Shown here piece by piece: positions 1-9,857 of a stretch of DNA of 64,000 nucleotides. The position numbers were made by a program, and so were the translations under genes. The number at the start of each line of letters is the position of its first letter. Position 1 is the stretch's first letter. Source of the stretch: Myxococcales bacterium (GTDB taxonomy: Bacteria > Myxococcota > UBA727 > VGSZ01); assembly GCA_023248635.1 (NCBI GenBank), contig JAHFED010000022.1, positions 19,108-83,107 on the forward strand, in the 5' to 3' direction. Below the pieces are notes generated by a model that was not told the DNA's origin, made no database searches, and saw nothing but the letters and a program-made list of their open reading frames with translations.

Positions 1-1337
1 GTTGTTCGCAAGCCCGGGAAGGATTCGGCGCGCAGGCCGGAGCCAATGGACTGCGGTCCCGTCGACGTCGCCAGCGGCACCGGCGTGAGGCCGAGGCCTG
101 AGCTCATCGCTCCCGGGGAGGGTGTGAGGGTGAACCCCGTGGCCGGCGTTGCGGTGAGCGCGAGGCGAGCAAGGTCGTCGTCGTCGATGCTGGCTTCGGC
201 ATCGAGGCGGTCGAGCAGGGCCCGGGCGGCGCCGTCGGCGCTGTCGTCGGCGAGCACCCGGTTCAGGGACGAGAGCGCCCGGGCGGTGGCGCCTTCTCCC
301 AGACATTTTTCGGCTCGATCCAGAAAGGCCGCGCGCACCGCCGTCGAACACTCCTTGAGGCGGGTCGCGGGCTCGCACAAGGCGCTGCGCAAGGTCTCGC
401 TGTCGGCGGGGAGCCCACTTTTGTCGAGGACGTCGGCGAGGGCGGCGGCGAATTCGCCGGCGGTCTGAAAGCGGTCTTGGGGTTTGGTGGCGATGCTCTT
501 GTGAATGACCCGAGCGAGGTCGTCGCTCACCCGGGGGGACTTCTGCTGCGCTGGCGCCGCCTTGCCGTCGACAATCAACTTGAGCAGGGCGTGGGGAGTC
601 AGCGCCTCGAAGGGCAGAGACCCCGTGCACACCCAATAGAGCACCGTGCCCAGGGAAAAGAGATCGCTGCGCTCGTCGGCGGGGAGGCCGTCGATGCACT
701 CGGGAGCCATGTGCGCCGGCGAGCCGAGCAGGGTGCCGGTGATGGTGAGGCTGCCCTGATCGGCGATCTGCGCGATGCCAAAGTCCATCAGCTTCAAGAC
801 GCCGTCGTCGCGAACCATGACGTTTTCGGGCTTGAGATCGCGGTGCACCACGCCGTTGTCGTGGGCGTGCTCCAGGGCCAGCGCCAGCTGCCACACCACC
901 ATGGCGCCGACCTCGGGACAGCGCCACAGCGCGCTCTTTTCCGCGTGGCGCTTGAGCGTGGGGCCCTTGACCAGCTCAGCGACGATGAAGCCCTCGTGGG
1001 GCAGGTGGTGGATGTCGTCGTTGTTGTAGCCCGGCTTCTCGTCGAGCGTGGGGCGCTCACCGGAGAAGTCGAAGACCTTGACGATGTTGGGATGCTCGAG
1101 ACGAGCGACGGCGCGGGCCTCACGGGCCAAGCGGGTGCGGCACTCGGGCTTCTCGCGCAAGAAGGGGTGCAGCACTTTGATGGCGACGTCGCGGGCGAGG
1201 TGTTCGTCGCGGCCGCGGTAGACGACGCTCATCCCGCCCTGCCCGATGGCTTCGAGCACGCGGTAGTGGAGCAGCAGACGGCCGACGAGCGGATCCGGTG
1301 GCGGACCGCGCGGCTCTCCGTCCCGGTTCAGCTCCAT
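1..1337 (-). CDS. Hanks-type Ser/Thr protein kinase (C-terminus beyond window)
   Basis: This is a eukaryotic-like Ser/Thr kinase that phosphorylates proteins in signalling. The reading frame starts at the ATG at 1337 and stays open to the window edge, giving about 445 visible residues. The kinase domain spans roughly residues 25-290. It has a glycine loop GQGGMSVVY, VAIK with Lys54, HRDLKPEN with catalytic Asp167, DFG with Asp185 and an APE-type motif (GSPAHMAPE). The segment after the kinase domain is helical and then low-complexity (Thr/Pro/Ser/Gly), a common linker before a membrane or sensor part that would lie outside the window. The gene stands alone, with 336 bp separating it from the Asp-rich membrane protein gene upstream on the same strand. 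Its substrate and stimulus cannot be read from the sequence. Confidence 0.93.
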   Translation of the reverse strand, partial: MELNRDGEPRGPPPDPLVGRLLLHYRVLEAIGQGGMSVVYRGRDEHLARDVAIKVLHPFLREKPECRTRLAREARAVARLEHPNIVKVFDFSGERPTLDEKPGYNNDDIHHLPHEGFIVAELVKGPTLKRHAEKSALWRCPEVGAMVVWQLALALEHAHDNGVVHRDLKPENVMVRDDGVLKLMDFGIAQIADQGSLTITGTLLGSPAHMAPECIDGLPADERSDLFSLGTVLYWVCTGSLPFEALTPHALLKLIVDGKAAPAQQKSPRVSDDLARVIHKSIATKPQDRFQTAGEFAAALADVLDKSGLPADSETLRSALCEPATRLKECSTAVRAAFLDRAEKCLGEGATARALSSLNRVLADDSADGAARALLDRLDAEASIDDDDLARLALTATPATGFTLTPSPGAMSSGLGLTPVPLATSTGPQSIGSGLRAESFPGLRT

Positions 1338-1673
1338 CGTCTGCGCCAAAGGCCCCCCGCTCACACCACCAAGTCCCGAAAAACCTGCAGGTCGAAACCA
1401 CCAGAACCAGCACCGGTTCACCAAGCGCTGGCAGCGGGCGGCCCCTCCCCCCTTGCAACGCTCCAGTCCCGGGATCGGTCGAAAGCCAGCCGACCTTACA
1501 GCACCCGTCTGGTCAATTGGCCGCCCAGCCGATGGATCGAGATCACGGGTCGACGCCGTCCAACGATGTTCCAGAACACTGGCGCGCCTTCAGTGCCAAT
1601 TCCTTTTCAGACCTCAGCCCCATCATCCAACGGCCTTTTTTCCCCAGCCCCCCGAACAGGGTTGGGGCGAAGG
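1338..1673. other. intergenic region upstream of the kinase gene
   Basis: No convincing gene lies in this 336 bp. A G/C stem-loop is visible at 1642-1667 (CCCCAGCCC against GGGTTGGGG, unpaired CCCGAACA between) just past the stop of the membrane protein gene. On that strand it is followed by A residues rather than T, so it does not look like an intrinsic terminator for that gene. The kinase promoter presumably lies here, but I cannot identify it with confidence. Confidence 0.5.
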
Positions 1674-3374
1674 TCAAAACATGAATCCCACACCCACGGA
1701 GGCGCCGGCGGCGACGTTGATCGAGCGACCGCCCTGCAAGGGGACGAGCTCATCGCTGCCTCCGACGACGGTGGCGCGGTCGCCGGCGCCGTCGAAGGCG
1801 ACGGTGAGGCCGGTACTCTTGCCCGCGGCCTCGACGAAAAAGCCGCTGAAGAGGTCCACACGCAGCAAGAGCTCCGCGTGGTAGCCAAACGCAAGCGACG
1901 AGCCTCCCGGATTGTCGGGTTGCTCGCGGTAGTCCGTCGCCGGCAGCGCATCGACCTTGAGCTCCAGCTCCACCCGGCGATCACCGATGAAGAGCGGCAA
2001 GTAGACCTCAGGGCCGACGGCGAAAGCGTTCAGCTGAAAGCCGGGCACCACGGTCAAGGTCTCGTTGCTGCCGCTGACGATTTGCTTCTCCACCGACGCC
2101 CCCCAGTGCCGGTAGCCGGCGCGGGCGCCGATCCCCACGAGCCGGAAAACGCCGTCGTCGGCGAAGTGCAGGAGCAGGCGCGCCTTGATCGCTGCACCGC
2201 CGTCGACGTGCCAGGAGACGAATCTGTTCGGCGTGATCGTCAGGTTGGCGTTGCTGTTGATTTGGAACTGCACCGCCGCCAAGGACACCCCAGCGTCGAG
2301 TCCGAGCCAGGGAAAGGGCCAGAGATCGACCCGCGCCGATCCCCCTGGATAAAAGCCTGCCTGCACAGCATCTGGCTGCACGCCGTCGTCGCCGTCGAAC
2401 TTGTAGTACCAGGTGGCCCCGTCGAAGGTCCCCGAGAGGGCGATGAGGTGGGCGTCTTTCACGGTGCCGCCGCCGCCGACGTCGTCTTCGGCCCCTAAGA
2501 GAGATCGCCTGTCGCCGTCCAGCCCCGAAAGGTCCCGCTCGTCGAGCGGGGCCCGGCGTCGAGCGGGGGCCGCGTCGTCGTCGTCGCGGGCGACGGGGCG
2601 TGGGGGGGCCTTGGGTCGGGCGTCGTCGTCGTCGTCGTCGATGGAGCGCGCGGGTCGTCGCTTTTCGGCGTCGGCGGCAGCCCGGGTGGGGCGGGGTTTG
2701 GGCGCGGCACGGTCGTCGTCATCGTCGTCGACGGCTCGGGCGGGCAGCGGGGTGCGAACGCTGCGATCGGCGGGCGCCAGCACGTCGTCGTCGGTGGGTC
2801 GTGGGGAATGAACCGGGCGATCGGCAGGTGCCAGGACGTCGTCGTCGTCGACGCCGGCGGCCACCGGCGTGGGGAGCTTGGCAACGGGCAGCTTGGGCCA
2901 TTTGGCGAGCGCCGGCTTCAAAAACGACAGCGTCGTCGCCGCGATCTGGTCGACGGCGGCCCCCGCAGCGACCTCGCGAAAGGCGTGGGGCAGCCCGTCT
3001 GCGCCCCAGGCCACCACCAAGGGCTTACCCGTCGACGACGTCAGCGCCGACGGTGCACCCACCAGCACCTCGATGCCCCTCTTCTTCAGCAAGCGCGAGA
3101 GCACCGGAGCCGTGAAGGCGGCCGCGCCAGCGTCGTCGATGTCGGCCAGCAGCTGTTCGGCGTCGACCACCCGGGTGTTGTCGATGAGCTCGAGCTCCAG
3201 CTCCAGGGCCTCTTTGGCTTGGGTGGCCTTCTGGCCGGCGAGGGAGGCGAAGGGGAGCACGACGATGTCGAGAGGCTCGTTGTGCGGCTTGGCCTGCCGT
3301 CGACGTCGGGCAGCATCGGCCGGGGCCGCCAAGAGCAGCGCCGCCGCACACACCAACAAGCCGCACGCGCGCAT
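1674..3374 (-). CDS. Asp-rich outer-membrane beta-barrel protein with TolB-like N-terminal domain
   Basis: This is an envelope protein of unknown function, 566 aa from the ATG at 3374. An upstream in-frame start at 3440 would add 22 residues ahead of a clear signal peptide (MRACGLLVCAAALLLAAPADA) and is less likely. Residues about 30-165 form an alpha/beta domain (begins IVVLPFASLAGQKA; contains RVVDAEQLL) like the small TolB/CsgG-type modules of myxobacterial lipoproteins. Residues about 175-300 are a low-complexity linker built around repeated DDDD runs and Pro/Arg. The last 250 residues alternate polar and hydrophobic positions and end in Phe (VGVGFMF), as in beta-barrels of the outer membrane. 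A hairpin array (3465-3550) sits upstream of the start. The role is unknown; the barrel is inferred from pattern only. Confidence 0.72.
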   Translation of the reverse strand: MRACGLLVCAAALLLAAPADAARRRRQAKPHNEPLDIVVLPFASLAGQKATQAKEALELELELIDNTRVVDAEQLLADIDDAGAAAFTAPVLSRLLKKRGIEVLVGAPSALTSSTGKPLVVAWGADGLPHAFREVAAGAAVDQIAATTLSFLKPALAKWPKLPVAKLPTPVAAGVDDDDVLAPADRPVHSPRPTDDDVLAPADRSVRTPLPARAVDDDDDDRAAPKPRPTRAAADAEKRRPARSIDDDDDDARPKAPPRPVARDDDDAAPARRRAPLDERDLSGLDGDRRSLLGAEDDVGGGGTVKDAHLIALSGTFDGATWYYKFDGDDGVQPDAVQAGFYPGGSARVDLWPFPWLGLDAGVSLAAVQFQINSNANLTITPNRFVSWHVDGGAAIKARLLLHFADDGVFRLVGIGARAGYRHWGASVEKQIVSGSNETLTVVPGFQLNAFAVGPEVYLPLFIGDRRVELELKVDALPATDYREQPDNPGGSSLAFGYHAELLLRVDLFSGFFVEAAGKSTGLTVAFDGAGDRATVVGGSDELVPLQGGRSINVAAGASVGVGFMF

Positions 3375-3464
3375 GGCTGAACGATACAGCGCTTGTCCCG
3401 TCGACGGCCTGGGCTGGGCATCCGGCGATCGGCGGCACAACGACCAGCGTTTTGATGTTTGATG

Positions 3465-3550
3465 TTCAAGACGCTGGCGCGTCTTGAAGTTTGGAGGTTC
3501 AAGACGCTGGCGCGCCTTGAAGTTTGGAGGTTCAAGACGCTGGCGCGTCT
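3465..3550. repeat. family-1 hairpin array, 2.6 copies of a 33 bp unit
   Basis: Units start at 3465, 3498 and 3531. Each consists of arm TTCAAGACGC, loop TGGC, arm GCGTCTTGAA and a 9 bp joiner GTTTGGAGG. The second unit has one stem change (GCGCCTTGAA). This array is in the opposite orientation to the three others in the window (loop reads TGGC here, GCCA elsewhere). It lies downstream of the DUF971 gene on the minus strand. There is no T-tract. Confidence 0.95.
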
Positions 3551-3664
3551 AATCCCAGAGATCAGTTGAATCTGCATCTTCGGGAGCGGAGCGACCACGG
3601 ATGGGGAGGGCCCCGTCGGCGACTTGCTCGACGACGGGAGGGGGCGCAGCCCCCTTTGAAACAC

Positions 3665-3710
3665 AATCCCTGGGTTCAGTTGAGTGCAAACTCAACTGAA
3701 TCCAGGGATT
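3665..3710. repeat. long near-perfect inverted repeat between genes
   Basis: The left arm is 3665-3685, the loop GCAA is 3686-3689 and the right arm is 3690-3710. The arms are 21 nt with a single mismatch (a G-U wobble if transcribed). A related fragment (AATCCC..ATCAGTTGAA) occurs at 3551-3570, so this may belong to a dispersed repeat family. The hairpin lies just beyond the stop of the DUF971 gene (minus strand) and could block or terminate its transcription, but no U-run follows. Confidence 0.85.
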
Positions 3711-3723
3711 AGAACCTCGAGGG

Positions 3724-4065
3724 TCAGGATTTCGCGGAGGTCTCTGGTGGGCCCCAGCGCTCGACCTCGGCCGGATCGAGCTTGCGCAAAGTGTCCCAGC
3801 GAAAGATGCCGGTGTCGTGGGCGTCGGCGAATTTGAAATGGATGGCGTAGCGGCCCACCAGCTGGGCGTCAAAGATGGCTTTGCAGGAATTCTCGATGAA
3901 TTTCACACCAGTAGCGTCGTGGCCCTGGCACACGGCGCAGGGGCAGTAGCCCCGCAGGCGCGACACCGGGATGGAGCTGGTGTGCCCGTCGCCCCAGACG
4001 ACGACGACGACGCTGGCCTCGTTTTTCACCTGGATGTCGCGGGCTTCGAATTCCTTTTGGCGCAT
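3724..4065 (-). CDS. DUF971 (GBBH-like N-terminal domain) protein
   Basis: This is a 113-residue single-domain protein of the DUF971/gamma-butyrobetaine-hydroxylase N-terminal type, a small fold found alone in many bacteria and often associated with iron-sulfur proteins. Diagnostic parts are the start VKNEASVVVVVWGDGHTSS, the central RGYCPCAVCQG with clustered cysteines, and the C-terminal GRYAIHFKFADAHDTGIFRW. The ATG at 4065 is chosen because AGGA lies seven bases upstream and it matches the family start; a longer frame to 4113 has no such support. The gene follows the patatin gene on the same strand with 44 bp between them, so they are probably co-transcribed. The molecular role of this family is poorly known. 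Confidence 0.85.
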   Translation of the reverse strand: MRQKEFEARDIQVKNEASVVVVVWGDGHTSSIPVSRLRGYCPCAVCQGHDATGVKFIENSCKAIFDAQLVGRYAIHFKFADAHDTGIFRWDTLRKLDPAEVERWGPPETSAKS

Positions 4066-4109
4066 GCTGGAGTCCTTCAATCCTAATACTGTGCTGCTTT
4101 GGGCATCGA

Positions 4110-5384
4110 TCAAGCGGCGAAGAAATCGATGAGCTGCTGGCGCATGGCGTCGGAGTCGCGCATGCCCATGGCGACCAGATCGGCCGCATATTCTCCATCG
4201 AAGAGCAGGTAGCTGAGCAGGTCGCCTTCGCGTTCGCCGCCCGTGCCCGCCAAGCGCCGCAGCAGGGGCCCCACGATGGGACCGGCGCGCGTGACGACGG
4301 AGCCCAGCCGCAGATGCTTGGAGGCGACGGCGGCGATGTCTTCGTTGGGCCTGACCATCAGCGCTTCGACCTTGCGGTAGCTCTGCCCGCGGGCCTTGGT
4401 CATGCTCGCGCCCAGGGCCTCCTTGAAGCCGTCGCCGTAGGCCCGTTCGCCGGCGTCGATGAGGGAATTGAATCGCTCTAGACGCTGAAGATCATACTCC
4501 GTTTTATCGCTCAAGAACGAGTTGAGAATCTTACCCAGAAGAAAGGCCGCCGACGGCGATTGTTCGACGGCGTCGGGGGCGCGGGATTCGGTGGGCAGCA
4601 TCATGCCGCCCTCTTTGCCGGGCTCCTCCTTGGCGCGCAGGCCGATGACGAGCAGCCGATCGGCGCCGAGGCGAATGGCGGGGGAGATGGGCGTGTTCAG
4701 CTTGAGGCCGCCGTCGCAGTAGACCTCGCCTTCGATGTCGACGCAGGGAAAAATCCACGGGATGGCCGCCGACGCCAGCGCGTGCTCAGGACCGATCTTC
4801 ACGGCGCGGGCGACGACGCCGGGGTCGGTGGACCAGGCCGGCATCTTGCCGTCTTTGACGTGGACGAAGGAGTGGGTCTTGCCCGACGCCACATGGGTGG
4901 CGTTGACGCACACGCCTTGCAAGACGCCCGAGCGGATGTTCTCGTCGATGAGGCCCCACCGCGTGCCCCGTCGCACCAGCTGATCGAGGGGCGAGGTGTT
5001 GAGCAAGCCCCCCAGGCGCCCCGGCCCCAGGGCGTCGTCGATCTCCCCCCGACCTCGTGATCCAAAGAGCCACTTGGGCAGGTTCAGCAGCTGCTTGAGC
5101 CCGACCTGGTACACGCCGTCGATGCGCAGCCGCTCCCAGACGTCGGCGAGGGCGCGTCCTTGCACCTCGGGTTGGTGCGACGTCGCCGCCAGGAAGCAGG
5201 TGTTGATGGCGCCCACCGAGGTCCCGCAGATGATCTCGAAGCGCGCCTGCGCTCGCGTTCGGGCGGGCAGCTCGTTGCGGATGTACTTGATGACGCCGGC
5301 CTCATAGCAGCCCCGCGCCCCGCCGCCGGACAAGACGAGGCCCGTCAGCGCAGCCTGTCGACGACGAACCGGAGCCTCATCCAC
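4110..5384 (-). CDS. patatin-like phospholipase
   Basis: This is a serine lipid acyl hydrolase of the patatin family (424 aa). The oxyanion-hole loop GGGARG is at residues 20-25, the nucleophile elbow GTSVG places the catalytic serine at Ser56, and the second dyad residue is Asp224 in YCDGGLKLNTP. No signal peptide is visible, so it is likely cytosolic or membrane-peripheral, acting on phospholipid acyl chains. The C-terminal 150 residues are helical and not recognisable. The start is a GTG at 5384; no other start precedes the catalytic core within reach. The gene is followed on the same strand by the DUF971 gene. The substrate cannot be predicted. Confidence 0.9.
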   Translation of the reverse strand: MDEAPVRRRQAALTGLVLSGGGARGCYEAGVIKYIRNELPARTRAQARFEIICGTSVGAINTCFLAATSHQPEVQGRALADVWERLRIDGVYQVGLKQLLNLPKWLFGSRGRGEIDDALGPGRLGGLLNTSPLDQLVRRGTRWGLIDENIRSGVLQGVCVNATHVASGKTHSFVHVKDGKMPAWSTDPGVVARAVKIGPEHALASAAIPWIFPCVDIEGEVYCDGGLKLNTPISPAIRLGADRLLVIGLRAKEEPGKEGGMMLPTESRAPDAVEQSPSAAFLLGKILNSFLSDKTEYDLQRLERFNSLIDAGERAYGDGFKEALGASMTKARGQSYRKVEALMVRPNEDIAAVASKHLRLGSVVTRAGPIVGPLLRRLAGTGGEREGDLLSYLLFDGEYAADLVAMGMRDSDAMRQQLIDFFAA

Positions 5385-5625
5385 GGGGCGACCCTTAGCA
5401 CAGGTGCTCCTGCGCGCCGCCCGATCTCATCTTCGCTGGCGGCTGGGCGACGGGCATAGCGCCTTGGCATGGTCGTGCGACCCATGTCGCGGGCTGCAGG
5501 CGCCGCCGAGGACCAACCCGAAGCGCGGGCAGACAGCCCGCATCCGGATGCGGAAAAATCGAGCTTGATCCCTATGCTGCCAGCCCTGTGCCAGCGTACA
5601 CTCCCTGGGCTTTCCACGCTTTGAC

Positions 5626-5642
5626 GTCTTGATGCTCAAGAC
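5626..5642. repeat. degenerate single family-1-like hairpin upstream of rpoN
   Basis: Arms GTCTTGA (5626-5632) and TCAAGAC (5636-5642) enclose TGC. The sequence is the core of the family-1 hairpin without its GC part. It ends 17 bp before the rpoN start and would sit in the 5' leader, just ahead of the GGGAG ribosome-binding site. Confidence 0.6.
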
Positions 5643-5659
5643 AGCAACGGGAGTCGTCG

Positions 5660-7339
<1,680 letters not shown>

Positions 7340-7362
7340 ATTCAGAATGCAATGGTCGACCT

Positions 7363-8778
7363 GTGAAGCCTGACGCCGGCAAAGAGCGGGACAAGCAGCG
7401 CCTCGCTGGCAAAAAGGCGAAGAAGGCCGCGCAAAAGGCCCAGCGCGAGGCCGAGCGGGCGCCGGCGTCGTCGTCGGAGCTGCAGGAGCTCGAGGACCAC
7501 ATCAAGAGGCGCAGCGGGTCCAACCGCCGGGCCGCCTTCGCAGCACTCGCAGCCGTCGACGCCGACCGTGCCTTCGCCGTCGTCGAGGTGGTCGCGCGCA
7601 CCGCCAGTGGAAAGACCTTGCAACAGCTCGGTGCTCTGCTGCTCAGCCGCGGTGATGCAGCCGTCGTCGACGCCGCCGCTGCCGGCCGCTTTGGTGAGCT
7701 GCCCGTCTGGGAGCACGCGCCCAACGCCATCGACGCCGCTGCCGAGCGCCTGCGTCTGAGCTTGGCTGCGCTCAAGCCCGAGCAGGTGGTGCAGCGGGCG
7801 CGCTCCCTGGGTGTCGTGCCCTTGCGCGAGGCCGCGCGGGGCTGTCCGCAGGTGGGTGCGTTGTTGGTCGCCCTCCTCGACGACGACCGCCTGCTTGCGG
7901 TGCCGGGCGTGGTTGGGGCGCTCTGTGAGCACCTCTTGGAGCTCGATGCCCCGGCGCTGTGGGCCCGTCGCGACCGGGCACCCGTCGAGCTGCGCGCCGT
8001 GGCTGGCTTCGCCTTGGGCTATCTGGGCACCGACGCCGCCGCCGCCGATGCCTTCGCGCAATGGCTGGAGGGATTGCCGCCGTCGTCCCGCACCCTGCGC
8101 TTGCATCAGGCCGCGCTGCCGGCATCGGCGACCCGTTTGCCGGTGGAGCAGCGGGTGCGGCTGCTGCGCCTGGTCTTTCTCGACGAAGGGAGTGAGAGCT
8201 TGGTGCGACGTGGCAGCGCCGCCGCCGCCCTGCTGGCCGCCGGGACCCCGCAGGGGCGAGAGGTGGTGTTGTCCCACCCCCTGGTAAACGTCAGCGCGAC
8301 CATCGTCGCCTGCGCCGAACTCGAGTTCGAGGAGGCCTGGGCCGTAATCGGGCCGCATTTTTCTGTCGTCCAGCGGGTGCGGGACTGTTTGCTGGAGACC
8401 CGGCACGCCCGTCACCCCGGCCTGCTCGACGCTGCCGTGGCGCTGCTCTCGCACGATCCCAGGGGAGCCCTCGCCTTCTTGGCTCGCAGTGAGGACGTCC
8501 GCGCCCGCGAAGAGATTGCCAACGTATTTTCGCGTTGCTCTGTCGAAGAAGCCGCGCCGCTGCTCTTTGCCTTGGCGGCCTCGAGCCACCGCTCTTTGCG
8601 GGATGAGCTCGGATTTGCGCCGAAGCTCTTCCTCACGCGCTTCCTCTCCTACGCCGACGGCGGGCCACGTCCCGACCGCTTCGTCGACGCCCTGCGCGCG
8701 TTGAAACCCCGCGCCGGCGACCTCGCCTTCGACGTCGAACGCGCCCTCGCGCGACTCGAGCGCCGCCCCCGTCGCTGA
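7363..8778 (+). CDS. uncharacterised alpha-helical (HEAT-like) protein
   Basis: This 471-residue protein is not recognised. It begins with a Lys/Ala/Arg-rich charged helix (residues 1-40, KERDKQRLAGKKAKKAAQKA) and continues with a long series of Ala/Leu-rich amphipathic helices resembling HEAT or armadillo-like repeats. No signal peptide, membrane segment or catalytic motif is visible, so a cytosolic scaffold role is an inference only. The start is a GTG 23 bp after the rpoN stop, with no strong ribosome-binding site; the two genes are probably co-transcribed. The stop TGA (8776-8778) abuts the stop of the convergent dihydrouridine synthase gene with no base between them. Confidence 0.75.
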   Translation: MKPDAGKERDKQRLAGKKAKKAAQKAQREAERAPASSSELQELEDHIKRRSGSNRRAAFAALAAVDADRAFAVVEVVARTASGKTLQQLGALLLSRGDAAVVDAAAAGRFGELPVWEHAPNAIDAAAERLRLSLAALKPEQVVQRARSLGVVPLREAARGCPQVGALLVALLDDDRLLAVPGVVGALCEHLLELDAPALWARRDRAPVELRAVAGFALGYLGTDAAAADAFAQWLEGLPPSSRTLRLHQAALPASATRLPVEQRVRLLRLVFLDEGSESLVRRGSAAAALLAAGTPQGREVVLSHPLVNVSATIVACAELEFEEAWAVIGPHFSVVQRVRDCLLETRHARHPGLLDAAVALLSHDPRGALAFLARSEDVRAREEIANVFSRCSVEEAAPLLFALAASSHRSLRDELGFAPKLFLTRFLSYADGGPRPDRFVDALRALKPRAGDLAFDVERALARLERRPRR

Positions 8779-9855
8779 TCATCCACTCGCGCACGCGCCA
8801 GCGGCCACGAGATTGCCGGGCCCGATCTTGCGCACCACGGGACCGAAGTGCTCCTCAGCGAAGGACTCGTCGTAGAAGCGGGACAGCACGACATCGACGT
8901 CGCGGGGCAGGCGGGCTTCGTAGCAGGCGTGCAACACATCGTCGGCGGCGGGGTGGGCTTCGGCGTATTTGATGGCGACCTTGCGAAAGAGGCGAGAGCC
9001 CAGCTCGCGTCCATAGAGCGCGGTGCACTCGCGATAATGCAGCCACACGGCCCGTCGTTGCTCGTCGAAGGAAGGCGGCGGCGGCAAGGAGCCAGTCTCG
9101 AGCAAGTGGCGCACCTCGGAGAAAATCCAGGGCGCACCGATTGCCCCCCGCGCGATCCAGGCGCCGTCGACGCCGGTCTCATGGAGCAGGGCTTTGACGT
9201 CGGCGGCGACGAAGAGATCGCCGGATCCCAAGATCACGCGCTCGGGAAAACGCTTCTTCACCTCGGTGAGAAAGCTGCGCTTCGACGGACCGATGTAGCG
9301 CTGGGCCACGGTGCGTCCGTGCACGCAGACGGCGGCGACCCCCCGGGCAAACACCCCCTCGAGGATCTCCCAGAACATCTCTTCGGCCAGGGGTCCGTCG
9401 TCGACGCCGCGGCGCATCTTCACCGTGACCGGCACTTCGGCGCGCACGGCATCGCGCACGCGGGCCACGATCTCGAGTGCGGTGCTGGGCTCGGACAACA
9501 AGAACCCTCCGCGCGATCGGCCCAGCACTTTTTTCACGGGACAGCCCATGTTGACGTCGACGACGTCGTAGCCGGCCCCCACCAACAACGCGGCAGCGGC
9601 GGCGAAGGTCTCGGGGGTGGAGCCCAGCAGCTGTCCGGCCACGGGATGGTCGTCGTCTTTCACGTGCAAGATCTCCTGCTGCAATTTTCCGGGCAGCACC
9701 ACGAGCTCGTCGAGCACGACCTCGTTCATCGCGTAGACGCAGCCGAAGGCCCGGGCCACCCGCCGCATGGGCAGGTCCGAAAAGCCTGAGAGCGCGCCCT
9801 GGATGGCGGGAACGTCGAAGGCGAGGGATCCGATGTGCAGCGAGCGGGAGGGCAC
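8779..9855 (-). CDS. dus: tRNA-dihydrouridine synthase
   Basis: This flavoenzyme reduces specific uridines of tRNA to dihydrouridine (358 aa). The FMN-binding TIM barrel covers residues about 12-320. Recognisable parts are the N-terminal GALSGFSDLPMRRVARAFG, QLLGSTPETFAAAA, the active-site loop VNMGCPVKK with catalytic Cys105, VTVKMRRG and HGRTVAQRY. The YGRELGSRLFRKVAIKYAE segment belongs to the C-terminal tRNA-binding helical domain. It follows the histidine kinase gene on the same strand with only two bases between them, so the two are almost certainly one transcript. The subfamily (DusA, B or C type) is not assigned, although the sequence resembles DusB/C more than DusA. Confidence 0.94.
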   Translation of the reverse strand: MPSRSLHIGSLAFDVPAIQGALSGFSDLPMRRVARAFGCVYAMNEVVLDELVVLPGKLQQEILHVKDDDHPVAGQLLGSTPETFAAAAALLVGAGYDVVDVNMGCPVKKVLGRSRGGFLLSEPSTALEIVARVRDAVRAEVPVTVKMRRGVDDGPLAEEMFWEILEGVFARGVAAVCVHGRTVAQRYIGPSKRSFLTEVKKRFPERVILGSGDLFVAADVKALLHETGVDGAWIARGAIGAPWIFSEVRHLLETGSLPPPPSFDEQRRAVWLHYRECTALYGRELGSRLFRKVAIKYAEAHPAADDVLHACYEARLPRDVDVVLSRFYDESFAEEHFGPVVRKIGPGNLVAAGACASG

Positions 9856-9857
9856 TC

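Noticed and set aside
1636..1670. G/C hairpin next to a T-run as a terminator of the Asp-rich membrane protein gene
   Set aside because: The T-run is on the wrong side for the minus-strand gene; no plus-strand gene ends here.
477..2498. Open frame of 673 codons on the plus strand across 477-2498
   Set aside because: It crosses from the antisense of the kinase gene into the antisense of the membrane protein gene and has no coding character of its own.
3465..3550. Family-1 arrays as intrinsic terminators
   Set aside because: None of the units is followed by a U-run. A terminator role through Rho or structure remains possible but is not shown.
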